Of a stretch of DNA of 50,661 bases, positions 35,854-44,154 are shown one piece after another. How positions within the stretch are numbered: position 1 is the first letter of the stretch; each line of letters starts with the position of its first letter. The DNA is from Gammaproteobacteria bacterium (GTDB taxonomy: Bacteria; Pseudomonadota; Gammaproteobacteria; Ga0077536), in the NCBI GenBank assembly GCA_020849475.1, contig JADLGE010000020.1, positions 1 to 50,661 on the forward strand, read 5' to 3'. Under the pieces are notes generated by a model, which ran no database searches, was not told where the DNA came from, and worked only from the letters and a program-made list of their open reading frames with translations. Position numbers and translations under genes: made by a program.

Positions 35854-36431
35854 CACTTGCTCGCGCCGGCGTGAGGGTAGAGCGGCAAGCGTTCGACGGG
35901 GAACTCCGACAGCGGCAGCGCGCTGGCATCCTTGGGCGACAGCACCGGCGCGGCGAGCGGCCAAGTGATGGCGAACGTCGGGTCGTTCCAGGCAATCGAG
36001 GCATCGCAGGCAGCGTCGTAGACGCGCGTGCACTTGTAAATGATGGTCGCCTCGGCGCTCAACACGCAGAAGCCGTGGGCATAGCCTTCCGGAATCATGA
36101 GGTGACGGCGCTTACGTGCATCGAGTTCGAGGCCGAACCAGCGGCCGAAGGTCGGTGAACCGCGCCGCACGTCGACCGCGACATCGAAGATCACGCCGTC
36201 GATGATCTGCACGAGTTTGCCCTGCGGATTCGGCCACTGGAAATGCAGGCCGCGCAAAACGTCGTGACGCGAATACGAAAGGTTGTCCTGCACGAACACG
36301 TCGGGCAAACCCGCCGCGGCGTATTTGTCCGCATGCCAGAGCTCGGTGAAGTAGCCGCGGTCGTCGGCAAAAGCCGGAAATTCGACGACCTTGACTTCCG
36401 GCAGGTCGGGCGCGGGTGTGATGTGCAGCAT
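35853..36431 (-). CDS. rfbC: dTDP-4-dehydrorhamnose 3,5-epimerase
   Basis: A cupin-fold epimerase of 192 residues: FADDRGYFTELWHADKY, VLRGLHFQWPNPQGKLVQII (catalytic His in RGLHFQ), GRWFGLELDARKRRHLMIPEGYAHGF, and IIYKCTRVYDAACDASIAWNDP near the end. The ATG at 36,431 overlaps the rfbA stop by four bases. It converts dTDP-4-keto-6-deoxyglucose to the L-rhamno form. The protein is of normal family length. Confidence 0.95.
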   Translation of the reverse strand: MLHITPAPDLPEVKVVEFPAFADDRGYFTELWHADKYAAAGLPDVFVQDNLSYSRHDVLRGLHFQWPNPQGKLVQIIDGVIFDVAVDVRRGSPTFGRWFGLELDARKRRHLMIPEGYAHGFCVLSAEATIIYKCTRVYDAACDASIAWNDPTFAITWPLAAPVLSPKDASALPLSEFPVERLPLYPHAGASK

Positions 36432-37342
36432 CAGTGAGCCTGGAGATGATGCAAGGGATCGATGGCGAGGCGCCGCAGGTAATCCGCGTAGGAGCAATTG
36501 CCCATGCTGTTGGCGAGGCCCAGCAGCCCGTCGGCGTCTATCCAGCCGTTGGAATAGGCAATCTCTTCCGGGCAACCGATCTTCAGGCCCTGGCGGAATT
36601 CTATGGTCTCGATGAACGACGAGGCCTGTGCAAGCGAGGCGGGTGTGCCGGTGTCCAGCCACGCCACGCCGCGGCTGATCAATTCCACTTTGAGTGAGCC
36701 TTCTCGCAGGTAGCGCAGGTTGAGATCGGTGATCTCGAGTTCACCGCGCGGGCTGGGCGCGAGTGAGCGCGCGAATTCGCTGGCGCGGCCGTCGTAGAAA
36801 TACAGGCCCGGCACCGCGAAATGGGATTTCGGCTTGAGCGGCTTTTCCTCGATGCTGATGACGCGCATGTCGGCGTCGAATTCCACCACGCCGTAGCGCT
36901 CTGGATCGCGCACCTGGTAACCGAAGATGGTGGCGCCGCGATTGACTGCATTGACCTCGCCGAGCGTGCGGCCGAAGCCGTGGCCGTAGAACACGTTGTC
37001 ACCGAGCACCAGGCAGCACGGCCCGCCGTCGAGGAAGGATTCGCCGAGGATCAAGGCTTCGGCGAGGCCGTTGGGCTGGGCCTGTTCGCAATAGGCAAAG
37101 CGCACGCCCCAGCGCGCACCATCGCCGAGCAGGCGCTGGAACAAGGGCATGTCTTCGGGCGTGGTGATAATGAGGATCTCGCGAATGCCTGCCAGCATCA
37201 GCGTCGAAATCGGGTAGTAGACCAGGGGCTTGTCAAAAATCGGCAGCAGTTGCTTGCTGAAAACATTGGTCAGCGGCGACAGGCGCGTGCCGCGTCCGCC
37301 CGCCAGCACGATGCCCTTGGTGCCGTTAGCTGTGCCGTTCAT
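36431..37342 (-). CDS. rfbA: glucose-1-phosphate thymidylyltransferase
   Basis: A protein of 303 residues: GIVLAGGRGTRLSPLT (nucleotide-binding signature), VFSKQLLPIFDKPLVYYP, LGDNVFYGHG, VVEFDADMRVISIEEKP and WLDTGTPASLAQA. It makes dTDP-glucose from dTTP and glucose-1-phosphate, the entry step, and is normally inhibited by dTDP-rhamnose. It starts at ATG 37,342, overlapping the rfbB stop by four bases. The 29 upstream in-frame residues overlap rfbB and are not part of it. Confidence 0.96.
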   Translation of the reverse strand: MNGTANGTKGIVLAGGRGTRLSPLTNVFSKQLLPIFDKPLVYYPISTLMLAGIREILIITTPEDMPLFQRLLGDGARWGVRFAYCEQAQPNGLAEALILGESFLDGGPCCLVLGDNVFYGHGFGRTLGEVNAVNRGATIFGYQVRDPERYGVVEFDADMRVISIEEKPLKPKSHFAVPGLYFYDGRASEFARSLAPSPRGELEITDLNLRYLREGSLKVELISRGVAWLDTGTPASLAQASSFIETIEFRQGLKIGCPEEIAYSNGWIDADGLLGLANSMGNCSYADYLRRLAIDPLHHLQAH

Positions 37343-38463
37343 GGTTTTGAAGCCTTCTCCGTTGCGCCGCCGACGCTCAATCCCAGGCGTTGACCGACGT
37401 CGCCGCCGCGCGCCACGGTCTCGCACCACTGTCGATTATCAAGGTACCAGCCCACCGTTGTGCGCAGACCTGCATCAAAAGTATGGCGCGGCGACCATCC
37501 GAGTTGCCGGCCTATCTTGCCGGCGTCGATAGCATAGCGTTGGTCGTGACCGGGGCGGTCGGTGACGTACGCGATGAGCTTGGCGTGGGGCCGATGGGGT
37601 GAATCAGGCGCCAGCTCGTCGAGGATGGCGCAGATGGCGTGCACGACCTCGAGATTGGAACGCTCGGAGTTGCCGCCGACGTTGTAGGTTTCACCCGGTA
37701 CGCCGGCTTCGAGCACGCGCGCGATGGCTTCACAATGATCTTCGACGTACAGCCAGTCGCGCACATTGCTGCCGTTGCCGTAGACCGGCAGCGCGCGGCC
37801 CGCCAGCGCGCAGTTGATCATCATCGGGATCAGCTTCTCGGGAAACTGGTATGGGCCGTAGTTGTTCGAGCAGTTGGTGGTCAGCACCGGCAGACCATAG
37901 GTGTGAAAGTAGGCGCGCACCAAGTGATCGGCCGCCGCCTTGGAGGCGGAGTAGGGGCTGTTGGGCGCGTAAGGTGTGGCTTCGTGAAAGGGCGGGTCGT
38001 GGGGCTCGAGCGAGCCATACACTTCGTCGGTCGACACATGCAGCACGCGAAACGCGGCGCGCTCTTGGGCGTTGAGTCCCGCGTGGTAGGCGCGCGCCGC
38101 TTCGAGCAGGCAGTGCACGCCGACGATATTGGTTTGCACGAACACACCAGGGCCATCGATGGAGCGGTCGACATGGCTTTCGGCCGCGAAATTGACGATG
38201 GCTCGCGGCTGGTATTGCGCCAGCAGACGCTGCCACTGGGCGCTGTCGCAGATGTCGCCGTGGACGAACACGTGCCGCGGGTCAGCGGCCAGCGCCGCGA
38301 TGTTCTCCGGGCTGCCAGCGTAGGTCAGCTTGTCGAGGTTGACGATGGCCGAGTCCAGGGTGGCCAGGCAGGTGCGCACGAAATTGGTGCCAATGAAGCC
38401 GGCGCCACCGGTGACTATGATTGCGTCCTTCAAGATCTGAACCCGTGCTGTCCAATGCCACAA
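37339..38463 (-). CDS. rfbB: dTDP-glucose 4,6-dehydratase
   Basis: An extended short-chain dehydrogenase of about 374 residues: IIVTGGAGFIGTNFV (NAD loop, 19-25), NFAAESHVDRSI, HVSTDEVYG, YSASKAAADHLV (Tyr171/Lys175 pair) and NCSNNYGPYQFPEKLIP. It forms dTDP-4-keto-6-deoxyglucose. The first ATG (38,463) adds ten residues before the usual start; TTG at 38,433 (LKDAIIVTGG) could be the true start. It is the first gene of the rfbBACD operon, whose genes overlap by three or four bases; the promoter should lie in 38,464-38,630. Confidence 0.95.
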   Translation of the reverse strand: MWHWTARVQILKDAIIVTGGAGFIGTNFVRTCLATLDSAIVNLDKLTYAGSPENIAALAADPRHVFVHGDICDSAQWQRLLAQYQPRAIVNFAAESHVDRSIDGPGVFVQTNIVGVHCLLEAARAYHAGLNAQERAAFRVLHVSTDEVYGSLEPHDPPFHEATPYAPNSPYSASKAAADHLVRAYFHTYGLPVLTTNCSNNYGPYQFPEKLIPMMINCALAGRALPVYGNGSNVRDWLYVEDHCEAIARVLEAGVPGETYNVGGNSERSNLEVVHAICAILDELAPDSPHRPHAKLIAYVTDRPGHDQRYAIDAGKIGRQLGWSPRHTFDAGLRTTVGWYLDNRQWCETVARGGDVGQRLGLSVGGATEKASKP

Positions 38464-38630
38464 TCCCGAGGCGCGTCGGCGACGCGGTCGAGAACCTGAG
38501 AGCGCCGGTAAGCCGCTGTCCGCACCAAAGCTCGCGAGGCCGCCGGCCGGGTAGCGTAGCCTTGAATGGAAGTCGCGACCAAGTGCCGCCGTTCACAGAC
38601 TGACAAGCCCGCGTCGCAATTTTCGATTTG

Positions 38631-39494
38631 TCACAAATCGATGTCGAACCATGCCGAGGCCGTGCCCTGCGGTAACGCTGCCAAAGCGCCACGCAGTTTT
38701 TCGAGGCAGGCCAACACGGATTTCTTGCCCGGCACCTTGTGCTGCGGCTGCCGCAGGGCCTCGCATAAGGCATCCAGGCTGACTGCCATGCGCGCCGGCG
38801 CGACGCCGGCGTCGTCATCCTCACCCGGCACCGCAATGAAATTCGACAGCGGCTCGACGTCGAGTGTCGCCGCCAGTTCGTCGAGCTTGTTCCAGGCTTT
38901 GCCAAGCGCCGCGGCTTCCTGGTCGTCCATCTCCACACTGTGCGGCCGCGTCGCGCAGTACATGGGGCGCGTCGAAGTGCGCAGGATGCGCAGGGCCGCG
39001 CGCTGCGCGGCGCGAATCTCGGCGCTGAAGGCCGCATCATCGATGGCTGCCAGCCACGCCCCGGCAAAGGCTTCTTCCTGTGCCTGCAGCGCGCGGGCGG
39101 CGGTCAGCACGTCGGGTGGGAAGTACGCGAGGTTCAAACGCGCGGCGGCGAGCACGTTGACGAAATGCACACGCACGTGGGTCTTCAGCACTTCGATGGT
39201 CGTGCCATGGCGGCCGTACAGGCTGAGCGCGTTGTCTTCGAGGTCGGCCAGGCTTGGCGTCATGGCATTGAGCGCCGCGATGCGTGACGCCGAATAGATT
39301 TCGCCGCGCGCATGGCGGCGCGCGGTGGCTTCGACATTGAACGCGTCGCGAGCCCGCATGAGCCGCGCGCGCTGCGCGATGAGGCCTTCCACGCGTGCGC
39401 GCGTCGGCGCGTCTTGCGCCAATAGCAGCGCCCGTTCCAGGGCGCGTTCTTCGAGGATGTGATCGCGCGAGCGATCGAGTGGCGCTTCGTCCAT
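38631..39494 (-). CDS. hypothetical protein
   Basis: A helical soluble protein of 287 residues with no recognised domain. It has a run of alanine- and arginine-rich helices (DHILEERALERALLLAQ, RARVEGLIAQRARLMRARDAF), HVRVHFVNVLAAARLNL in the centre and a polar C-terminus (GTASAWFDIDL). No signal peptide or membrane segment. It lies between the rhamnose operon and an alcohol dehydrogenase on the same strand, 32 bases from the latter's stop. High-GC third positions like its neighbours support coding. Confidence 0.75.
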   Translation of the reverse strand: MDEAPLDRSRDHILEERALERALLLAQDAPTRARVEGLIAQRARLMRARDAFNVEATARRHARGEIYSASRIAALNAMTPSLADLEDNALSLYGRHGTTIEVLKTHVRVHFVNVLAAARLNLAYFPPDVLTAARALQAQEEAFAGAWLAAIDDAAFSAEIRAAQRAALRILRTSTRPMYCATRPHSVEMDDQEAAALGKAWNKLDELAATLDVEPLSNFIAVPGEDDDAGVAPARMAVSLDALCEALRQPQHKVPGKKSVLACLEKLRGALAALPQGTASAWFDIDL

Positions 39495-39526
39495 GGCTGA
39501 TGGCTTCCCTGTCGGTCAGATGCCCG

Positions 39527-40561
39527 TCAAGTTAACAGCAATACCTTGCAGGCGGTCTTGTCGCGCTTCATCGCTTCGAAGGTTGCGGGGAATTCGTCGA
39601 AACCGACGGTGCGCGTCAGCATCGGGCCGGGATCGATGCGCCCACGGTCCATGAGATCGATGGCGAGCTGGAATTCCTGGCGGCGGTACATGTAGGCGTA
39701 GCTTATGGTCAGTTCCTTGGTCAGCGCCTTGACCGGTGTGAATCTGTCCTGCGCCATGCACACGCCGAGGATGACGATGCGGCCACCCATGGGCGCGTAG
39801 TCCATCGCCAGTTGCTGGGTGCCGGGCAGGCCCACGCATTCGATGACGACGTCGGGCCGTTTGCCGGCTTCGCGCTTGAAGCTGCCGATGACGTTCTGCT
39901 TGCCGGCATCGACCGTTGCCGTGGCGCCCATGCGCTCGGCCATGGCGAGCCTCTCGGGCACGTAGTCGGAGACGATCACATCGCGCATGCCGAAGAAGCG
40001 CGCCCACATCGCGCAGGCCAGGCCCACCGGCCCGGCGCCCATGATCAACACCGATTCGCCGGCTGCCAGGCGCGCGGCATTGATACCATGCAAGGCCACC
40101 GCCAGCGGCTCGACCATCGCACCGCGAATGTCATCCACACCGGCTGGCAGGCGAAAGGTTTCAGCGGCGCCGATGCGCATGTATTCGGCGAACGCACCGC
40201 GCTCCTGGCCGAGCGCCGAATAGACGGCGCGCGCGCAGCGATAGCCCACGCCGCTCTGACAGGCCACGCAGCTGCCGCAGGCGAGATAGGGCATGGCCGT
40301 CACCAGTTCACCGACGCGGAAGTCGCCCGCGTGCTGGCCGACTTCGACGATTTCACCGGCGAACTCATGGCCCATCACGGTGCCGGCCGGCAGCGGCGCC
40401 ATGCCGCTTTCGGGCCCGTGCATGTCGGCCATGTGCAGGTCCGAGCCGCAGATGCCGCAGCAGCGCACCTTGATGACCAGATCGCCTGTCGAAGTTCGTG
40501 GTGTGGCGACTTGTTCGATGGTCAGCGCTGCGCCCGGACGGTGATAAACGGCGGCACGCAT
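39527..40561 (-). CDS. zinc-dependent alcohol dehydrogenase (MDR family)
   Basis: A medium-chain dehydrogenase/reductase of 344 residues. Catalytic zinc: CCGICGSDLH and VMGHEFAGEIVEVG. Structural zinc lobe: ACGSCVACQSGVGYRC. Cofactor loop: SVLIMGAGPVGLACAMWARFFG followed by SDYVPERLAMAERMGA, whose acidic residue suggests NAD(H). It resembles 2,3-butanediol/sorbitol-type dehydrogenases; the substrate is uncertain. It is divergent from the CoA transferase at 40,823, and the 261 bases between them must carry both promoters. Confidence 0.92.
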   Translation of the reverse strand: MRAAVYHRPGAALTIEQVATPRTSTGDLVIKVRCCGICGSDLHMADMHGPESGMAPLPAGTVMGHEFAGEIVEVGQHAGDFRVGELVTAMPYLACGSCVACQSGVGYRCARAVYSALGQERGAFAEYMRIGAAETFRLPAGVDDIRGAMVEPLAVALHGINAARLAAGESVLIMGAGPVGLACAMWARFFGMRDVIVSDYVPERLAMAERMGATATVDAGKQNVIGSFKREAGKRPDVVIECVGLPGTQQLAMDYAPMGGRIVILGVCMAQDRFTPVKALTKELTISYAYMYRRQEFQLAIDLMDRGRIDPGPMLTRTVGFDEFPATFEAMKRDKTACKVLLLT

Positions 40562-40822
40562 GGTGAGGCTCCTCTTGGTCGGTGATGGGCAATGGCGCAG
40601 AGCCCCTCAGTGTGACCAGCCCGGTGCCCGCTACCAACCCCCGATGGGTGATACCGACGCGGCCCGCACCCTCACCCGCTCGGGGCGTTGGCAGCGACGC
40701 GTGCGGTGTTCCATGATGTCGGCACACTGCGTCGCGGGTGGACACCCCGACTCGAAAACAAAAAGACGCGCAGCCGAAGCAGGGCATCGTGCTCGCGCGA
40801 TCATTCTTGAGGGGAGCGTTCC

Positions 40823-42025
40823 ATGATTCTTGAAGGCCTGCGCGTACTCGATTTCACCCAATACCTTGCCGGTCCGACCGTGACCCGTCTCATGGCCGAG
40901 ATGGGCGCCGAGATCATCAAGATTGAACGCGCGCCGTCGGGCGACCCGTCGCGCGGACTGCCGGCCATCAAGAACGGCCGCAGCGGTTATTTCGTGCAGC
41001 AGAATCTCGGCAAGCAGAGTGTGTGTCTGGACATGGATAGCGCCGAGACCGACGCCATCGTCCGCGACCTGGTCGGCAAGGTCGACGTGGTGGTGGAGAA
41101 TTTCGGACCGGGCGTGATGGAGAAACGCGGCTGGGATTACAACGCCTTGAAAGCCATCAATCCGCGCGTGCTGATGGCATCGATTTCCGCCTTTGGTCGC
41201 AACAGCCCGCTGTCCCATCGCACCGGCTTCGATCTCATTGCCCAGGCATTCGCCGGCATCATGGCGGTGACCGGTCCACGTGGCGGCTCGCCGCATCCGG
41301 CTGGTCTCGGCATGGCGGATGTGGGCTCTGGTGTGCACGCGTTTGCGTCCATCGGCTATGCGCTCTATCACCGTGAACGCACCGGGCGCGGTCAATGGAT
41401 GGATATTTCCATGATCGACTGCCTGTTCCACATGCACGAGATGGGCGTGCAGGCGCCGCAGGTCACCGACGGCGCGTTTCGGCCGGGGCCGATGGGCAAT
41501 CATCATCCGCTGGTGTGTCCTTGCGGTGTGTACAAAGGACCCAAGGGCTACCTGGCCCTGCTGGTGCTGCAACCGCAATGGAAAAACCTGTGCCAGGCGA
41601 TGGGACGCCCCGAGCTCGAAATGGATGCGCGTTACGCGCAGCCGCCCGAGCGCGCGCAGCACCAGGAGGAACTGGTGGCCATGATCGAAACCTGGATGGC
41701 GAGCTTTGCCGATGACGTTGCGCTGCTCGATCACCTGGAAAAATTCCGCGTGCCTAGCGGCCCGGTGATCAATCCGGCCGATGCTGCCCAGCATCCTTAC
41801 TTCCTGGGCCGCGGCACTTTGCGCGAATGCGAAGATCGCGTGCTCGGCAAACTCATGCTGCCCGGCTTCCCGCTGCGCTTTTCAGAGCAGGCCGAGTACC
41901 CGGCGCGCGTCGCGCCGCTGCTCGGTGAGCACAATGAAGCGGTGCTGGGGGGCTTGCTGGGATACGGACGCGCAAGGCTAGCTGCCCTGCGCGACACGAA
42001 GGTGATGATGTCAACAAATCTCTAG
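40823..42025 (+). CDS. CaiB/BaiF family (class III) CoA transferase
   Basis: A protein of 400 residues with GAGGGGAG just upstream of the ATG. Family features: LRVLDFTQYLAGPTVTRLMAEMGAEIIKIE at the N-terminus, KQSVCLDMDS, VVVENFGPGVMEKRG, and GLGMADVGSGVHAFASIGYALYHRERTGRGQWMDISM, where the Asp in MADVG (about 166) is the expected catalytic residue. These enzymes move CoA between carboxylic acids. Beside Baeyer-Villiger monooxygenases, a role in activating a cyclic or branched acid for degradation is likely but not proven. The gene ends facing the monooxygenase at 42,182, with two strong hairpins between. Confidence 0.92.
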   Translation: MILEGLRVLDFTQYLAGPTVTRLMAEMGAEIIKIERAPSGDPSRGLPAIKNGRSGYFVQQNLGKQSVCLDMDSAETDAIVRDLVGKVDVVVENFGPGVMEKRGWDYNALKAINPRVLMASISAFGRNSPLSHRTGFDLIAQAFAGIMAVTGPRGGSPHPAGLGMADVGSGVHAFASIGYALYHRERTGRGQWMDISMIDCLFHMHEMGVQAPQVTDGAFRPGPMGNHHPLVCPCGVYKGPKGYLALLVLQPQWKNLCQAMGRPELEMDARYAQPPERAQHQEELVAMIETWMASFADDVALLDHLEKFRVPSGPVINPADAAQHPYFLGRGTLRECEDRVLGKLMLPGFPLRFSEQAEYPARVAPLLGEHNEAVLGGLLGYGRARLAALRDTKVMMSTNL

Positions 42026-42084
42026 GTCCGACAAATTCGGACATTCAAGGGAAGCTTTGCTGTCTCGGTTTCAATGTCAGGCTA

Positions 42085-42128
42085 AAGTCTGACCCACAGA
42101 AGACTCGAGTTTCTTGTGGGTGAGACTT
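42085..42128. terminator. long imperfect hairpin between convergent genes
   Basis: AAGTCTGACCCACA pairs with TGTGGGTGAGACTT (13 of 14 bases) around a 16-base loop. It is one of two stacked hairpins in the 156-base gap between the convergent CoA transferase and monooxygenase genes, most simply a terminator or mRNA-stabilising stem. Confidence 0.55.
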
Positions 42129-42137
42129 CAGTCTGAT

Positions 42138-42171
42138 ATTTGAAGGTGCGAATGAATTCGCACCTTCAAAT
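42138..42171. terminator. perfect 15-base hairpin, probably bidirectional terminator
   Basis: ATTTGAAGGTGCGAA and TTCGCACCTTCAAAT form a perfect stem with loop TGAA. AT-rich outer ends give short T and A runs on both strands, so it can end transcripts from either side. It lies 11 bases past the minus-strand monooxygenase stop. Confidence 0.7.
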
Positions 42172-42181
42172 CTCGTCTGCC

Positions 42182-43831
42182 TTACGACAAATCCACGCCC
42201 TCGTAACCCTTCTCCGCGCAGCGCGCGATGGTGCGGGCATATTTTGGGCCGCCGCCGGCGTAGATGTTGTAGCGGGTCTTGCCGTATTCGTGGCCCGGCA
42301 GGTTGGCGTTGTAGCCGGTGATCCAGCTCTTGGCCTTGCCCATCAACAGCCCCTGGTACATGTCCTTCACATGCTGCACCCAGGCCTGCTCCGCTTCTTC
42401 GCGCGCATCGAAGCGCGTGTAGCCGTGCTTCCACAGGTATTCGAGGAAAGGCGTCACCCAGTCGACGGCGAGCTCGGCGCCGCGCGGGAAGTTGGTCGAG
42501 GCATGCTGCGGGCCGGCGAGCATGATGAGATTCGGCATGCCGCTGACCATGAGGCCCATGAAGGTGCTCGGCCCATCCGCCCATTTATCGCGCAGCTGCT
42601 TGCCGTGCGCGCCACGGATGTCGATTTGATCGAACGCGCCGGTGAAGGCGTCGAAGCCGGTTGAATAGATGATGACGTCGAATTCGAAACTGCGGTTGCT
42701 GGTTTCGAGGCCATCGGGTGTGATGGTTTTGATCGGCGTTTCGCCCGAATCGACCAGTTCGACATTGTCGCGGTTGTAGGTTTCGAAGTAGCCGGTTTCG
42801 AGCGGCACGCGCTGAATGCCGAAGCCGTGATCTTTCGGGATCAGTTTTTCCGCCAGCACCGGGTCTTTCACACGCTGGCGAATGCGCTCGGCGATGTAGG
42901 CGGAAAATTCCGCGTTGGCGTTTTCGTCGGTGAAGATCTCGACGAAGTTCTGCAGCCAGATGCCGAAACCCGGACCGTCGTAGAGGCGGTCCCACAGTTC
43001 GCGGCGTTCTTCGGGCGTTACTTCATAAAAACCGCGACGGTCCGGCTCGTGCTCGAAGCCGCCCGGCGTGCGTGCGCAGGCGGCAAAGATTTCGTCATAA
43101 CGCGCGCGGATTTTGGCCATCTCGGCCTTGTCTATCTTGGCGTTGTTGAGTGGCGCGGCCCAGTTCGGGCGACGCTGAAACACGGTGAGCTTGCTCGCGA
43201 TCTTGGCCACTTCCGGAATGATCTGAATAGCGGTGGCGCCGGTGCCGATGATGGCGACGCGCTTGCCGGTGAGATCCGGTTGGTCGTGCGGCCAGTCGAA
43301 GGGATGGAAAGACAATCCTTTGAAAGTGTCCATGCCGGGGAATTCAGGACGCGTCGGTATCGACAGCACACCGAGCGCCGTGACCACGAAGCGTGTGGTG
43401 AGCTTGCGCCCATCGGTCAAGGTCAGCGTCCAGGTGTCGGTGTCGTCGTTGAAGATCATCGATTCAACGCGGCAGTTGAACTGCATGTACTGGCGCAGAT
43501 TGAATTTGTCGGCGACGAAATTGAGATAACGCAGCGTCTCGGGCTGCGGCGAATACCACTCGCTCCAGTCCCATTCATCCAATAGTTCTTTGGAGAATGA
43601 ATAGCCGTAAGTGAAGCTCTCGGAATCGAAGCGCGCGCCGGGATAGCGGTTGTTGAACCAGGTGCCGCCGAGATCGCTGTAGGCCTCCAGCACCGTGGCT
43701 TTCACACCGAGATCGGCGAGGCGTTTGATCTGGTAGATGCCGGCGACGCCGGCCCCGATGACGATGACCTCGTAATCCCGTGGCGCGTTGACGCGGTCGC
43801 TGTGCGTTGTGGGTGTGGCGTTGGAACTCAT
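42182..43831 (-). CDS. Baeyer-Villiger monooxygenase, cyclohexanone-monooxygenase-like
   Basis: About 549 residues from ATG 43,831 (MSSNATPTTHSD); the frame extends upstream but lacks homologous sequence. FAD loop VIVIGAGVAGIYQIKRLADLG (26-31 core), GGTWFNNRYPGARFDSES, the BVMO fingerprint FKGLSFHPFDWP (about 169-180), then the NADPH loop VAIIGTGATAIQIIPEVAK (about 190) and FQRRPNWAAPL. It inserts an oxygen beside a ketone to give an ester or lactone. FDVIIYSTGFDAF near the C-terminus is also typical. It is divergent from a second, longer monooxygenase across a 323-base gap, suggesting joint regulation. Confidence 0.92.
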   Translation of the reverse strand: MSSNATPTTHSDRVNAPRDYEVIVIGAGVAGIYQIKRLADLGVKATVLEAYSDLGGTWFNNRYPGARFDSESFTYGYSFSKELLDEWDWSEWYSPQPETLRYLNFVADKFNLRQYMQFNCRVESMIFNDDTDTWTLTLTDGRKLTTRFVVTALGVLSIPTRPEFPGMDTFKGLSFHPFDWPHDQPDLTGKRVAIIGTGATAIQIIPEVAKIASKLTVFQRRPNWAAPLNNAKIDKAEMAKIRARYDEIFAACARTPGGFEHEPDRRGFYEVTPEERRELWDRLYDGPGFGIWLQNFVEIFTDENANAEFSAYIAERIRQRVKDPVLAEKLIPKDHGFGIQRVPLETGYFETYNRDNVELVDSGETPIKTITPDGLETSNRSFEFDVIIYSTGFDAFTGAFDQIDIRGAHGKQLRDKWADGPSTFMGLMVSGMPNLIMLAGPQHASTNFPRGAELAVDWVTPFLEYLWKHGYTRFDAREEAEQAWVQHVKDMYQGLLMGKAKSWITGYNANLPGHEYGKTRYNIYAGGGPKYARTIARCAEKGYEGVDLS

Positions 43832-44154
43832 GCAGGGTCTCCGTCTTGAGAAGGGTCGGCGCTGATGCGAGCGCCTGGGCGTTGTGGGGGCGGAAAGTGC
43901 CATGGGCGGATGGGCGCGTCCAGTTGCGGAGCGGCCCCCGTCGAATGGGGAGGGCGGCGCCACCCTGATAGACGGAGCGCTTCGCTTTCCCACCCGCAGC
44001 GCCTGGTTATCGTGCTGTCGGCCAGCGTCGCTTGTCATCAAAGTAACAGCGATTGACAGTTCCTGGTATCGCGATCCCCTGGAGGCGTTCTTATGATTGC
44101 GTGCCACGATACAGCCCACTGTGCCCGCGTTACCGCGCCGAGGAGAGGATTCAC
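43832..44154. other. divergent control region between the two monooxygenase genes
   Basis: No gene is supportable. The region is GC-rich near 43,860-43,990 and more mixed from 44,030. A TTGACA at about 44,054 could be a -35 element for the plus-strand gene, but no convincing -10 follows at normal spacing. No regulator gene is adjacent. Confidence 0.35.

Noticed and set aside
37639..38499. 286-codon plus-strand frame opposite rfbB
   Set aside because: Antisense shadow of a clearly conserved enzyme in high-GC DNA; arginine- and glycine-rich with no domain.
40631..41794. 387-codon minus-strand frame opposite the CoA transferase
   Set aside because: Histidine- and arginine-rich composition typical of an antisense frame; the sense strand encodes a recognisable enzyme.
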